Assembly (NCBI RefSeq): GCF_023016285.1
Contig: NZ_CP095413.1
Coordinates: 434,001 to 498,000 of the forward strand
Direction of reading: 5' to 3'
DNA length: 64,000 nt
From: Muricauda sp. SCSIO 64092
GTDB lineage: Bacteria > Bacteroidota > Bacteroidia > Flavobacteriales > Flavobacteriaceae
Made by a program: the position numbers and the translations under genes. Numbering within the stretch: position 1 is the stretch's first letter; each line of letters opens with the position of its first letter. Under the pieces are notes generated by a model that worked only from the letters and a program-made list of their open reading frames with translations, was not told the DNA's origin and did no database searches. Positions 28,544 through 37,999 of the stretch are shown one piece after another.

Positions 28544-29180
28544 GACACCCATTTTACTATTTTTCTTTCTATGTATTGTTTGGACCGGTGCTGCACAAGT
28601 CACCCAGGATTCCATACCGGTAATGAATCCTGTGGATTCACTGAAAACAGATTTGAAGCAAAAAGGGATTACCGTAGAGGAGGTAACTTTTGTACGAAAG
28701 GAAATCAATCCCCTGGGACCCAGTAAGGCCGCTTTTTATTCCGCTATTCTTCCCGGATTGGGCCAGATTTACAATAAGCGCTATTGGAAAGCCCCCATAG
28801 TTTGGGGTGCTATTGGATGGAGTGCATATCAATTTGCAAATACCAATAACCGATACAATTTTTTCAGGGATATCTTTAAACGGCGCAGAGCTGGTTTCAT
28901 GGACGACGAATTATTTGACAGAAATAACGATGGGACAGGACCAGACTTTTCCGATGAGTCCTTACAAAATGCCCAGGAACGCCTGCAAAGGGACCGCGAC
29001 CTATGGTTGGTGGTCACCATTGGGTTTTATGCATTGAACATCATAGATGCCAATGTGGATGCCCATCTAAAGCAATATAATGTGGATGAGCGGTTGGGCT
29101 ACGAAATCAAACCCTTTCTTGATTTTAATGAAATTACCAATGACCCGAATTTTGGGCTCGCCGTTATTGTTACCTTTTAA
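28536..29180 (+). CDS. DUF5683 membrane protein
   Basis: A 214-residue protein that starts with GTG inside the end of parB. The signal peptide MNRTPILLFFFLCIVWTGAA is complete from this GTG; the next in-frame ATG is past it, so GTG is the start. PSKAAFYSAILPGLGQIYNKRYWKAPIVWG is the DUF5683 hallmark, near residues 68-97, with a second hydrophobic segment near 168-180. Function unknown. The order parA-parB-DUF5683-dapB-lepB is conserved in many Bacteroidota. Confidence 0.85.
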   Translation: MNRTPILLFFFLCIVWTGAAQVTQDSIPVMNPVDSLKTDLKQKGITVEEVTFVRKEINPLGPSKAAFYSAILPGLGQIYNKRYWKAPIVWGAIGWSAYQFANTNNRYNFFRDIFKRRRAGFMDDELFDRNNDGTGPDFSDESLQNAQERLQRDRDLWLVVTIGFYALNIIDANVDAHLKQYNVDERLGYEIKPFLDFNEITNDPNFGLAVIVTF

Positions 29181-29182
29181 CT

Positions 29183-29890
29183 ATGAACATTGCACTCTTT
29201 GGATATGGCAAAATGGGAAAAATGCTGGAAAAACTTGGTACGGACCGAGGCCATTCCTTTCCCTTAAAAATTGAATTTGATACCAACCTGCAATCCCTGG
29301 ATTTTTCCGCCATTGATGTTGCCATCGATTTTAGTACGCCCGATTCCGCTTTCGACAATATAAAATATTGCTTTGAAAATGGGGTTCCCGTAATTTCTGG
29401 AACCACGGGTTGGTTGGATGCTTATGACGAAGCCGTATCCATTTGCAATGAACTCCAGGGAGCCTTTATCTATGCTTCCAATTTTAGTTTGGGGGTCAAC
29501 ATCTTCTTCGAATTGAATGCGAAATTGGCAATGATGATGTCCCAACGTAACGATTATGAGGTGGCCATGGAAGAAATCCATCACATCCACAAATTGGATG
29601 CCCCCAGCGGTACCGCCATTACTTTGGCAGAGGGTATTGTGCACCACTCCGATTATGAGGGTTGGCAATTGGGAAAAAGCCATGGCAATACCATCCCTAT
29701 TAGTGCCAAAAGGGAAGGTGAAGTCCCCGGCACGCATAGTATCACCTACTCCAGCAAAGTGGATAGCATTGAAATAAAGCATACTGCCCATAATAGGGAA
29801 GGGTTTGCTTTGGGAGCTTTAATCGCCGCCGAATGGATTCAGGGTAAAAAGGGAGTATTTACCATGAAAGATGTGTTAAACCTTGTTTAA
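29183..29890 (+). CDS. dapB: 4-hydroxy-tetrahydrodipicolinate reductase
   Basis: DapB reduces the dipicolinate precursor with NAD(P)H in the lysine and diaminopimelate pathway, which feeds peptidoglycan. The 235-residue protein has the dinucleotide loop FGYGKMGKMLE at residues 5-15, SGTTGWLD near 72, the substrate motif EIHHIHKLDAPSGTAITLAE near 130-149, and ends in GVFTMKDVLNL. All standard. It sits two bases after DUF5683 and 45 bases before lepB. Confidence 0.95.
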   Translation: MNIALFGYGKMGKMLEKLGTDRGHSFPLKIEFDTNLQSLDFSAIDVAIDFSTPDSAFDNIKYCFENGVPVISGTTGWLDAYDEAVSICNELQGAFIYASNFSLGVNIFFELNAKLAMMMSQRNDYEVAMEEIHHIHKLDAPSGTAITLAEGIVHHSDYEGWQLGKSHGNTIPISAKREGEVPGTHSITYSSKVDSIEIKHTAHNREGFALGALIAAEWIQGKKGVFTMKDVLNLV

Positions 29891-29935
29891 TTGGTAACAA
29901 TTGCACTTAATTAGCGTCACAAAATAAAATTTGAC

Positions 29936-31648
29936 ATGAACGGTACGCAGTGGATTCTATTTATTTTATTGGTGCAGGTCGTCCATTTTTTGGGGACCTG
30001 GAAGCTTTATGTTAAAGCTGGCAGAAAAGCTTGGGAGGCTGCCATACCAATTTATAACGGGATTGTTTTGATGCAAATCATCAATCGACCAAAATGGTGG
30101 GTTTTATTGCTCTTTATACCCATTATCAATTTATTGATGTTCCCGGTGGTCTGGGTAGAGACCATTCGCAGTTTTGGGCAGAACAAGTTATGGCAGACCT
30201 GGGCGGTAATTCTTTCCCTTGGTTTTTATATCTATTACGTGAACTACACCATGGATGTGGAACATATTGCGGACCGAAGCTTAAAACCTGGAACAGGATT
30301 GGGCGAATGGGTGAGTTCCATAGTATTTGCCATAGTGGCCGCAACTTTTGTACATACGTACTTTATACAACCTTATGTAATTCCCACGGGTTCTTTAGAG
30401 CGTACCTTACGGATCGGGGATTTTCTTTTTGTAAGCAAATTCCATTTTGGGGCAAGAACACCAATGACCGCTGTTGCAGCACCCATGGTACATGACACTT
30501 TACCCTTGGTTGGAACAAAATCATACCTCAACAAACCCCAAATTCCCTACTTCCGTTTACCCGGTTTTAATACGCCAAAGAAGAACGATATTGTAGTTTT
30601 TAGTTGGCCGGCGGATACGGTGCGACAATTCTTTGTTGCAGAAAAGGGGGTTAGAAAGCCTATTGATAAGAAATCGAATTATGTAAAGCGCTGTGTGGGC
30701 ACCCCTGGGGACTCTTTGGAGATCATCAATGGATATGTCCACATAAATGGTAAAAAGTTGGAATTGTCCGACAGGGCCAAAGTGATGTACAACTATATTA
30801 TCTATGGAAACAAAGGTGTTTCAAGTAGGCTATTAAATGAAGTCGGGGCAGATGATTTTATAAGGAAATTTATTTCCCCGCCCCTTAATCAAAATCAATA
30901 CAATAGGTTAATACCTTATGTTAGGGATGCCAAGAGAAGGGAAGACGGGAAAATTGAATTATATACCGAAAAACAGGGCATTCCCACGGAGGTCATACGA
31001 GAGTTAAGACTGGGGCTTACCGAGGAAACCTCAAGACAGCGAATTGCCAACCTCACCCTTGAAATGGCAGAAACCATAAAAAAGGACCAACGGATAGATT
31101 CCGTTGTCATGCAAATAGAACCGAAGGGACAGGCGGGTTATAACATCTTTCCGCAAAATTCGAGATACCCCTGGAACAATGATAACCTTGGACCCATATA
31201 CATTCCAAAAGCCGGTTCAACCGTGGAGTTGACCCCGGAAACCCTTCCCCTGTATAAAAAAATCATCAGGGATTACGAAAAAAATGAGGTTAGTGTCTCA
31301 GGAAATCAGGTGTTGATCAATGGGCAAAAAGCGGATTCGTATACCTTCAGCATGGATTATTATTGGATGATGGGGGACAACAGGGACCACTCGGAAGACA
31401 GCAGGTCATGGGGTTATGTGCCGGCAAACCATATTGTGGGGAAACCGGTCTTTATTTGGCTGAGCTTCGATAATTTTCAGGATGGCATAAAGTTCAATGA
31501 AAAAATGCGTTGGGACCGCGTCTTTACCACAGTTGGTGGGGACGGTGAACCGGTGTCCTATTTTCGGTATTTTTTGATGGTCCTGGCCGGTTGGTTTGTA
31601 TTTGATTTTTTTAGGAAAAGGCGCAAATCCAAATCAGAAAATGCCTAA
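29936..31648 (+). CDS. lepB: signal peptidase I, long Bacteroidota form
   Basis: A 570-residue S26 signal peptidase, about twice the usual size. It has two to three N-terminal membrane segments (residues 1-90) plus one at about 124-142. The catalytic Ser sits in YVIPTGSLERTLRIGDF (about 147-163; Leu where Met is common), and the general-base Lys in NYVKRCVGTPGDSLEI (about 243-258). A long insertion follows before the GDNRDHSEDSRSWGYVP box (about 481-497), and there is a C-terminal membrane segment. It removes signal peptides of exported proteins. The insertion (about 270-460) is typical of the phylum. Confidence 0.93.
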   Translation: MNGTQWILFILLVQVVHFLGTWKLYVKAGRKAWEAAIPIYNGIVLMQIINRPKWWVLLLFIPIINLLMFPVVWVETIRSFGQNKLWQTWAVILSLGFYIYYVNYTMDVEHIADRSLKPGTGLGEWVSSIVFAIVAATFVHTYFIQPYVIPTGSLERTLRIGDFLFVSKFHFGARTPMTAVAAPMVHDTLPLVGTKSYLNKPQIPYFRLPGFNTPKKNDIVVFSWPADTVRQFFVAEKGVRKPIDKKSNYVKRCVGTPGDSLEIINGYVHINGKKLELSDRAKVMYNYIIYGNKGVSSRLLNEVGADDFIRKFISPPLNQNQYNRLIPYVRDAKRREDGKIELYTEKQGIPTEVIRELRLGLTEETSRQRIANLTLEMAETIKKDQRIDSVVMQIEPKGQAGYNIFPQNSRYPWNNDNLGPIYIPKAGSTVELTPETLPLYKKIIRDYEKNEVSVSGNQVLINGQKADSYTFSMDYYWMMGDNRDHSEDSRSWGYVPANHIVGKPVFIWLSFDNFQDGIKFNEKMRWDRVFTTVGGDGEPVSYFRYFLMVLAGWFVFDFFRKRRKSKSENA

Positions 31649-31651
31649 CTC

Positions 31652-32281
31652 TTGAAGGCCTTACTTCACCCTTGCTGTTTTCCCAATATTGCCACGATGG
31701 CCGTTTTGGTGCAAAATGAAGTTATCTGGGAGGTACATGATAATTTCCAAAAACAGACGTATCGCAATCGTTATCATATTTGCACGGACCAAGGGCTGCA
31801 CAAACTGAGCATTCCCATAAAACACGTTGGCGGAAAAGACGGGCGCCAGCAGTATAGGGACGTACAAATTGAAAATAGCTATCGTTGGCAGATCCAACAC
31901 TGGCGTACCTTACAGACGGCCTACAGGGCTTCCCCCTTTTTTGAGTTCTATGAGGACGACCTGGCCCCCTTGTTCCAAAAAGAGTTTAAGTTTTTACTGG
32001 ACTTTAATTGGCAAAGTCTTGATTTTTTGACGAATGCATTCCAAATTGACCACAATCCAAAACACTCAAAAGCGTACATGAAGGATTTCCTGGAGGGAGT
32101 GGATTTCCGTTTTCTGATAAACGCAAAAGAAGCGGTTCATTTTGACTTTAAACGGTACAATCAAGTGTTTATGGACAGGCATGGATTTACCCAGAACCTA
32201 AGCTCTCTTGATCTTCTTTTTAATGAAGGTCCAGGCACCATTACCCATCTGAAGGCACAAAGTTTGGAAAACCAATGTTAA
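31652..32281 (+). CDS. WbqC family protein
   Basis: A 209-residue protein beginning at a TTG codon three bases after lepB. The conserved WbqC start (LLHPCCFPNIATMAVLVQ) lies upstream of the first ATG, so the TTG start is required. YRNRYHICTDQGLHKLSIPI and WRTLQTAYRASPFFEFY are further family motifs. WbqC-like proteins are associated with polysaccharide or glycolipid biosynthesis, and their chemistry is not established. It overlaps the next gene by seven bases. Confidence 0.82.
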   Translation: MKALLHPCCFPNIATMAVLVQNEVIWEVHDNFQKQTYRNRYHICTDQGLHKLSIPIKHVGGKDGRQQYRDVQIENSYRWQIQHWRTLQTAYRASPFFEFYEDDLAPLFQKEFKFLLDFNWQSLDFLTNAFQIDHNPKHSKAYMKDFLEGVDFRFLINAKEAVHFDFKRYNQVFMDRHGFTQNLSSLDLLFNEGPGTITHLKAQSLENQC

Positions 32282-32589
32282 GACATCTTTTACATTATGG
32301 CATTCACTTTCTGGTCCCAATCCTTATTGCCCTACTTTTTTTCAAAAGGGACAGGGTAAAAGTTGGTTTGATCTTATTGGCAGGTATCCTATTGGATGTA
32401 GACCACCTTCTGGCCAATCCCATTTTTGATCCCAATCGTTGTAGTATTGGGTTCCATCCACTTCACTCGTATATCCTGATCCCGTTTTATCTGGGACTTG
32501 CGTTATGGAAAAGGACGCGTCTTCTTGGATTGGCCCTGGTCATTCACATCATTGCGGATGCAACGGATTGTCTATTTCTCAGATTTTAA
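32275..32589 (+). CDS. DUF6122 small membrane protein
   Basis: A 104-residue protein with about four membrane segments. It contains LLAGILLDVDHLLANPIFDPNRCSIGFHPLHSY, in which DxDHLLA and the His-rich HPLHS resemble the membrane metal-dependent hydrolase-like proteins of the YdjM type. Function unknown. It overlaps wbqC and ends 18 bases inside the convergent endonuclease-like gene. Confidence 0.75.
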   Translation: MLRHLLHYGIHFLVPILIALLFFKRDRVKVGLILLAGILLDVDHLLANPIFDPNRCSIGFHPLHSYILIPFYLGLALWKRTRLLGLALVIHIIADATDCLFLRF

Positions 32590-33597
32590 TTTAAATTCTG
32601 CTTTAACCGGATAGTGATCTGACAATTCCACTTCATAATTGGTATGGGAAATCACTTTAAAAGAAGAATCTGCCAAAATATAGTCAATACGCAGGGGCAG
32701 TCCTTTTAAGTTATATGTGCTTCCCCAATCATTCCCCTTCTCGAAAAATGAATCTTGAAATCCATCGGATGCCATCCGATAAATCTGTGAAAACTGGGTG
32801 GCATTAAAATCGCCACAAATCAAGGTAGGGTGTGCCGAATTATTCATGTGTTTTCTAAGGACTTTAACTTGATTGAGTTGTTGGTCGACGGCTACACTAA
32901 TTTTCTTGGCAAGACGAAATGGTTCATTTTTCTTTAAGTTCTCTTTGGAAGGAACAATTTTAAACGATTGAAAATGGACATTATAAACCCGTATGGTATC
33001 ATTTGGTAATACCATATCCGCATAAATAATGTTATTGAGGGTCCCTTCCGGTTCCAAGGAACCTTTATTGATAATTGGAAACTTTGAAAATATGGCCTGT
33101 ACCGATCTTCCTATGGAATAAGGGGTCTCTGTGCGGTACCTATAAAGTTTTAACTCCCTATGTTGAATTCTACTATGTTCCTGAAGGCATAAAATATCTG
33201 GATTCTCCCGTTTAATGAATTCCCTAATTTTTCCATCTACATTTTCAAGGGGTATATTTCCCCACCTATTAAAACTCATTGCATTATAGCTCATTATGGA
33301 GATATCAGGATCCTCACCCGCATTCGGGCCAAATATCTTATAGAAAGGTCCAAACGAGTAAAAGGAAACTATACAAGTCAACAACGAGGGCAATAACCAT
33401 CTACTTCGTTTGAACAACCAAAAAACCAAAAAGATGGAATGGAAAAAAAATAAAACCGGTGTTAGAAATCCAAGTATGGAAATAGCTCCAAATACATTGC
33501 TATTTAACCAATATGAAATGAGCACCACTAAAGAAAGAAGTACTAAAATCAAATTGATGGTGACAAGCAATCTTTTTACCGTAACTCCTAAGCTCAA
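32572..33597 (-). CDS. membrane-anchored endonuclease/exonuclease/phosphatase family protein
   Basis: A 341-residue protein with three N-terminal membrane segments (about residues 8-90) and an EEP (DNase I-like) domain behind them. SIMSYNAMSFNRW, PDILCLQEHS (the metal-binding Glu), LICGDFNATQF and LSDHYPVKAEF (catalytic Asp-His) are in the expected order. Such proteins may cleave nucleic acids or phosphoesters outside the membrane. It is the last gene of the minus-strand run mutL-rhomboid-rhomboid-EEP, two bases after the second rhomboid. Confidence 0.88.
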   Translation of the reverse strand: MSLGVTVKRLLVTINLILVLLSLVVLISYWLNSNVFGAISILGFLTPVLFFFHSIFLVFWLFKRSRWLLPSLLTCIVSFYSFGPFYKIFGPNAGEDPDISIMSYNAMSFNRWGNIPLENVDGKIREFIKRENPDILCLQEHSRIQHRELKLYRYRTETPYSIGRSVQAIFSKFPIINKGSLEPEGTLNNIIYADMVLPNDTIRVYNVHFQSFKIVPSKENLKKNEPFRLAKKISVAVDQQLNQVKVLRKHMNNSAHPTLICGDFNATQFSQIYRMASDGFQDSFFEKGNDWGSTYNLKGLPLRIDYILADSSFKVISHTNYEVELSDHYPVKAEFKLKSEK

Positions 33598-33599
33598 TG

Positions 33600-34493
33600 T
33601 TAATCCTCTTTTCCAGCCTTGAACAAAAAGTCCTTTTCTTCTTTGGACAAACTCTCGTAACCAGATTTGCTGATTTTGTCCAGAATGGCATCTATCTTTT
33701 TTTGACGTGTTTCTTTATTGTAATCAATACCGCCTTTTGATTTTTTTGCATTTTTTCTTCGATGCACGGTTTTTAGGGGAGCTTTTCTTTTACCTGGTTT
33801 AAAAAGACCACCAATAGCTGTCAGCATATTGGAAAAGCCTGCACCAATATCCTTGCCATTCAACAATTGTCTCGCATAAAAATAGCCCAGAAAGGCCCCT
33901 CCCAAATGTGCCAACCTACCCCCGATGTTTCCTCCATAAGGAATTTGTATCAAATCAACCAGGACGACGAATGCACCAATGTACCATAACTTCACATTTA
34001 ATAGACCGAACAAACGCACTTCCTGGTTGGGGATATAGGCACAAATAAAAATGAGCACAGCAGTGACTCCAGCGGAAGCTCCAATAAGCGGAATATTACT
34101 ATTCAGTAAAGTGGGGAAAATATTGTAACCCAAGAGGAAGAACAATCCCCCTAGAATAACACCTAAAAAATAAACATTTATAAAACGTTGGCTATTAAAA
34201 AGATTTAAGAATATCCTACCGGTAAAATACAATACCAGCATATTCCAAAATATGTGCCCTATTCCGGAGTGAAAGAAAGAATATGTGACCAAAGACCATG
34301 GCTTCCCCAAAAAGGAAAAAAAGTCGGATGGCAGCTCAAACCAATACAGAACGGCATCAATGGAAACGCCGAAAAGGGCACTTGCCAAACCGGTACCAAT
34401 GAAAACGGCAAGGTTAATGGCAATCAATTTTTCCGCAATGTTCAACCGTGCAAAATAATATTGTAATCCTCCACCGGCCATACCTAATTCCAA
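33600..34493 (-). CDS. rhomboid intramembrane serine protease (2)
   Basis: A 297-residue membrane protease with six to seven hydrophobic segments. The catalytic Ser is in LIGASAGVTAVLIF (about 137-150) and the His in RLAHLGGAFLGYFYARQL (about 194-211). The Ser motif is GASAG instead of GxSG. A basic, hydrophilic tail (about residues 230-297) follows the last segment. It overlaps the preceding rhomboid gene by ten bases. Substrates unknown. Paired rhomboids next to mutL are common in Flavobacteriia. Confidence 0.9.
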   Translation of the reverse strand: MELGMAGGGLQYYFARLNIAEKLIAINLAVFIGTGLASALFGVSIDAVLYWFELPSDFFSFLGKPWSLVTYSFFHSGIGHIFWNMLVLYFTGRIFLNLFNSQRFINVYFLGVILGGLFFLLGYNIFPTLLNSNIPLIGASAGVTAVLIFICAYIPNQEVRLFGLLNVKLWYIGAFVVLVDLIQIPYGGNIGGRLAHLGGAFLGYFYARQLLNGKDIGAGFSNMLTAIGGLFKPGKRKAPLKTVHRRKNAKKSKGGIDYNKETRQKKIDAILDKISKSGYESLSKEEKDFLFKAGKED

Positions 34494-35230
34494 CGATTTT
34501 GATTAAACTGATTTTTTTTCCAATACCACATCATAATGAAACCGATCAAAGCACCCCCAATATGGGCAAAGTGGGCGACATTACTTCCCGCACTTCCCAG
34601 ACCATAAAGAATGTCATATCCAAAAATCATCAAGGGAACAAAATACTTCGCCTTTATGGGCACGGGCAAAAAGATAAGCATCAACTCCGCATTGGGATAC
34701 ATAAAGGCAAAAGCCACCAAAACCCCATACACAGCACCAGAAGCACCTACGGCCGGGGCGTTGAAGGCATTCATAAAACCATCAATTGTGCCCTGGGAGG
34801 CCAATTGATACCAGTCAGGACTGTACTGCCCGTTGGAAAGTATCTCCACAACACGTTGTTCCGTTAAGCCTGCCCCTGTAATGACATCCAATCCCTGGTT
34901 AAAGAAATAATAGTTGGATGCGATATGCAAAAGGGCTCCTCCTATCCCGGCAGAGAAGTAAAAAAATAGAAACTTGTTTCTGCCCCATACGCGCTCAAGG
35001 GGTGTACCAAAAGCCCAAAGGGCATACATATTGAAGAGGATATGAAAAAAGCCGGTGAAATCGTGCAGGAACATATGGCTGATGACCTGCCATATCCTAA
35101 AATTGGGGTTCTCGGGAAACCAAAGGGCAAAGTACTCATAGAGCGTATCACCAAGGCCCGTAATCCCAGCAATAAACAAGATGACATTGATGATGATCAG
35201 GTGCTTTATCGCATCTGTTAAACCTCCCAT
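34484..35230 (-). CDS. rhomboid intramembrane serine protease (1)
   Basis: A 248-residue rhomboid with canonical active sites: PAVGASGAVYGVLVAFAF (Ser in GASG, near residue 160) and VAHFAHIGGALIGFIMMWYW (His, near 222-241). The first loop has a well-conserved HMFLHDFTGFFHILFNMYALW segment. About six membrane segments. It lies three bases after mutL and overlaps the second rhomboid gene. Cleaves single-pass membrane substrates; targets unknown. Confidence 0.92.
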   Translation of the reverse strand: MGGLTDAIKHLIIINVILFIAGITGLGDTLYEYFALWFPENPNFRIWQVISHMFLHDFTGFFHILFNMYALWAFGTPLERVWGRNKFLFFYFSAGIGGALLHIASNYYFFNQGLDVITGAGLTEQRVVEILSNGQYSPDWYQLASQGTIDGFMNAFNAPAVGASGAVYGVLVAFAFMYPNAELMLIFLPVPIKAKYFVPLMIFGYDILYGLGSAGSNVAHFAHIGGALIGFIMMWYWKKNQFNQNRWN

Positions 35231-35233
35231 ATA

Positions 35234-37069
35234 CTAAAACTTATTTTCAATTTCATTTACCCCAACAATGACATATATGGTCTTTTGATCGGGACTTAAC
35301 TTCGGCTCCTTACAAGCGAATAAATCGTTGACCAAAGCCGATTGACTTTCCACAGAGAGTACTTGTCCATTGGTAATGGCCAACTTTTTACCCATTGTCC
35401 GGGCCAACCATTCGGCGTGGGTAAAATGTTCCTTTCCTTGTCCTTCCAAATGTGATGCCAAAATAGCGTCCAGTACCGTTGTAATGGAATGTTCTGGCAT
35501 ACTGACAGGGATTCCGTTTATAACGACCTTGGCATTGTCAGAAAACGCGATATCGAACCCCAAACGTGTCAGGTTTGGAACCAATTCCTTTAAAATTCCC
35601 ATTTCCTTTCTTCCAAAATCAAGTTCCACTGGAAACAACAACTGCTGGGTAACGCCCTTTTCAACCGTAATGTCCGTTAGGAACCTTTCGTAAAGAATAC
35701 GTTGATGTGCCCTGTTTTGGTCGATGACCAACAATCCGGATTTCACGGTACTTACGATGTACTTTCGTTGAAGTTGAAAGCTGATTTGTTTACTTTCCAC
35801 CTGCTCATCGGTCGATTCGAAGATTTCCGGATTTGTGGCATCCGATTCCATCTGCAACTGACTAAAACTATCTTCGTTACCCTCAACATCATAAAGTTCC
35901 TGCCAACCTTGCACATTAGTTTTGCCCACAGGTGCCCTGGAACTCCCGGAGCTTTTTTCATTTGAAAAGGGATTGAAATTGGCATCAACGGTAACGGTAG
36001 GCATATGGGCATCCCTATTCTTGAAACTATAAGGGGTATCCAAGTTGGCATCGCGTTCAAAATCCAATACCGGGGCTACATGAAACTGTCCCAGGCTATG
36101 TTTTACCGCAGCGCGTAAGGTAGCGTAAAGTGTATGCTCATCATCGAACTTCACTTCTGTTTTTGTGGGATGGATATTGATATCGATCGATCTGGGGTTG
36201 ACCTCCATTTTTAGGAAATAACCCGGGTAGGTGTCGTTCTTTAGCAAGCCCTCAAAAGCCGAAACCACAGCATGATGGAGGTAGGGACTTTTAATGAATC
36301 TATCATTGGCAAAAAAGAATTGCTCCCCCCTGCTCTTTTTGGCAAATTGGGGCTTACAGATAAAGCCTGAAATTTTGACCACTTCCGTCTCCTCCGTCAC
36401 TGGGACCAATCGTTCCTTGGTCTTGTTCCCAAATATGTGTACAATACGTTGCCTAAAATTCTCAGTAGGTAAATTAAAGTATTCCGAACCATTGTTGAAC
36501 AATTGAAATGCCACATCTGGATGTACTAAGGCAATTCTTTGAAATTCATCAATGATATGGCGCAGTTCCACTTGATCGGATTTAAGGAAATTACGCCTGG
36601 CAGGTATATTGAAGAATAGGTTCTTTACCGCTATGGACGTTCCTTTGGCGGTAGCCGTTACCTCCTGCGAAACTACCGTGCTTCCTTCTATCTTGAGAAG
36701 TGTGCCCACATCTTCATTTTCCGTCCTTGTATGCAAATCCACATGGGCTATTGCCGCAATGGAGGCCAACGCCTCCCCCCTAAAGCCTTTGGTGTGCAAA
36801 TTGAACAGGTCATCAGCTGAAGAAATCTTTGAGGTCGCATGTCTCTCAAAAGACAAACGGGCATCCGTAGGGCTCATGCCCACACCATTATCCACTACTT
36901 GAATGAGGGTCTTGCCCCCATCCTTAACGATAAGTTTGATCTCTTTGGCCCCGGCATCAATGGAATTTTCCAATAACTCCTTTACCACGGAGGACGGACG
37001 TTGCACCACTTCCCCCGCTGCGATTTGGTTGGCCACATGGTCGGGCAATAGTTTAATGATGTCTGCCAT
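35234..37069 (-). CDS. mutL: DNA mismatch repair protein MutL
   Basis: MutL links mismatch recognition to strand removal. The 611-residue protein has the complete GHKL ATPase: HVANQIAAGEVVQRPSSVVK, LLENSIDAGAKEI, DNGVGM and KGFRGEALASIA. The C-terminal dimer domain contains LLVIDQNRAHQRILYERF near residue 447. In endonuclease-type MutL this is the DQHA-x2-E-x4-E metal site, and here the first His and Glu positions are Asn and Gln, so nicking activity is doubtful. It shares one base (TAATG) with the upstream small gene and starts the rhomboid run. Confidence 0.95.
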   Translation of the reverse strand: MADIIKLLPDHVANQIAAGEVVQRPSSVVKELLENSIDAGAKEIKLIVKDGGKTLIQVVDNGVGMSPTDARLSFERHATSKISSADDLFNLHTKGFRGEALASIAAIAHVDLHTRTENEDVGTLLKIEGSTVVSQEVTATAKGTSIAVKNLFFNIPARRNFLKSDQVELRHIIDEFQRIALVHPDVAFQLFNNGSEYFNLPTENFRQRIVHIFGNKTKERLVPVTEETEVVKISGFICKPQFAKKSRGEQFFFANDRFIKSPYLHHAVVSAFEGLLKNDTYPGYFLKMEVNPRSIDINIHPTKTEVKFDDEHTLYATLRAAVKHSLGQFHVAPVLDFERDANLDTPYSFKNRDAHMPTVTVDANFNPFSNEKSSGSSRAPVGKTNVQGWQELYDVEGNEDSFSQLQMESDATNPEIFESTDEQVESKQISFQLQRKYIVSTVKSGLLVIDQNRAHQRILYERFLTDITVEKGVTQQLLFPVELDFGRKEMGILKELVPNLTRLGFDIAFSDNAKVVINGIPVSMPEHSITTVLDAILASHLEGQGKEHFTHAEWLARTMGKKLAITNGQVLSVESQSALVNDLFACKEPKLSPDQKTIYVIVGVNEIENKF

Positions 37070-37353
37070 TAAGAGCCAAAGAATATGGACAAATCAAAAT
37101 CTATGATATAAAGAAATACCAAAATTAAAACAGCAAGAATAATGATAAAACGCATTCTCATATGCCTGTCACCTTCATTTCTCAAATCATTAAAAGCGTT
37201 TGAGAACTTGTTTTTTAAACCTCTTTGGTGATGTGCCGTTGTTCTGAATTTGTCAAGTTTATGTTCAATTTTATAGGGACTTCCCTCGCCTTTGTAATAA
37301 CGGGGCTTATAATCAAACTCACGATTTTTCCTAAGCCTTAAAAAATTACGCAT
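37069..37353 (-). CDS. small basic single-pass membrane protein
   Basis: A 94-residue protein: a basic N-terminal part (MRNFLRLRKNREFDYKPRYY), a charged middle and one membrane segment near the C-terminus (FIIILAVLILVFLYII). Similar small proteins occur beside mutL and ribH in Bacteroidota, sometimes mislabelled as riboflavin synthase. Function unknown. The start at 37353 follows from the -7 box at 37375-37382, which an ATG at 37377 would overlap. Its stop overlaps the mutL start by one base. Confidence 0.75.
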   Translation of the reverse strand: MRNFLRLRKNREFDYKPRYYKGEGSPYKIEHKLDKFRTTAHHQRGLKNKFSNAFNDLRNEGDRHMRMRFIIILAVLILVFLYIIDFDLSIFFGS

Positions 37354-37374
37354 AATCCCCTTTTTCCTTAAAAT

Positions 37375-37382
37375 CAAAGGTA
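37375..37382 (-). promoter_or_regulatory. -7 promoter box for the mutL run
   Basis: Minus strand TACCTTTG matches TAnnTTTG, 21 bases before ATG 37353. Likely drives the small membrane protein, mutL, both rhomboids and the EEP gene. Confidence 0.55.
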
Positions 37383-37515
37383 CTTAAAAAGACTGCAAGC
37401 CTTAAAGGGCGGTTCACAAAAAATGTTAACAGGAAAGGAGGTCCGGTGATTGATGGTTACCATTACCAACGGATTGGCCTTTACCGTTTTACAAACCACC
37501 AAAATGGCATAAAAG

Positions 37516-37995
37516 TCACCCCAAATTTGCCATTTTAATGGCTGCGATAGCCGCTTCTATCCCCTTATTGCCATGTTTTCCCCCACTTCGATCTTTTGCC
37601 TGTTGTAGTGTATCGTCCGTAAGTACACAGAAAATAACGGGAACTTCGGTTTGAACGTTCAAATCCATAATCCCATTTGCGGTAGCGGTACATACGTAAT
37701 CAAAATGACTGGTTTCCCCCCTAATTACACTACCAATGGCGATAACGGCATCCACGTTTTTGGTGGCCACCATTTTTTTACATCCAAAAGCAAGCTCAAA
37801 ACTACCGGGAACGTTCCAACGAATAAGGTTTTTAGGTTCCACTCCACAATCCAGAAGGGCATCCTGGGCCCCCTTAAAAAGATTTTCCGTAATGCCATGG
37901 TTCCACTCGGAAACCACCAGCCCAATTCTTAGCCCGGAAGCATTCGGAATGTTTGATTTATCGTAATGGGAAAGATTTTTTGTTTCGGTGGCCAT
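37516..37995 (-). CDS. ribH: 6,7-dimethyl-8-ribityllumazine synthase
   Basis: RibH makes the direct precursor of riboflavin and forms icosahedral or pentameric shells. Motifs: GLVVSEWNHGITENLF, NVPGSFELAFGCKKM (about 64-78), and AIGSVIRGETSHFDYVC near 86-102 with the catalytic His. About 159 residues from ATG 37995, a normal size. ATG 38013 is also in frame but lies inside the upstream TPR gene; 37995 leaves a four-base gap and fits the family. Transcribed with the TPR gene. Confidence 0.95.
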   Translation of the reverse strand: MATETKNLSHYDKSNIPNASGLRIGLVVSEWNHGITENLFKGAQDALLDCGVEPKNLIRWNVPGSFELAFGCKKMVATKNVDAVIAIGSVIRGETSHFDYVCTATANGIMDLNVQTEVPVIFCVLTDDTLQQAKDRSGGKHGNKGIEAAIAAIKMANLG

Positions 37996-37999
37996 GCCC

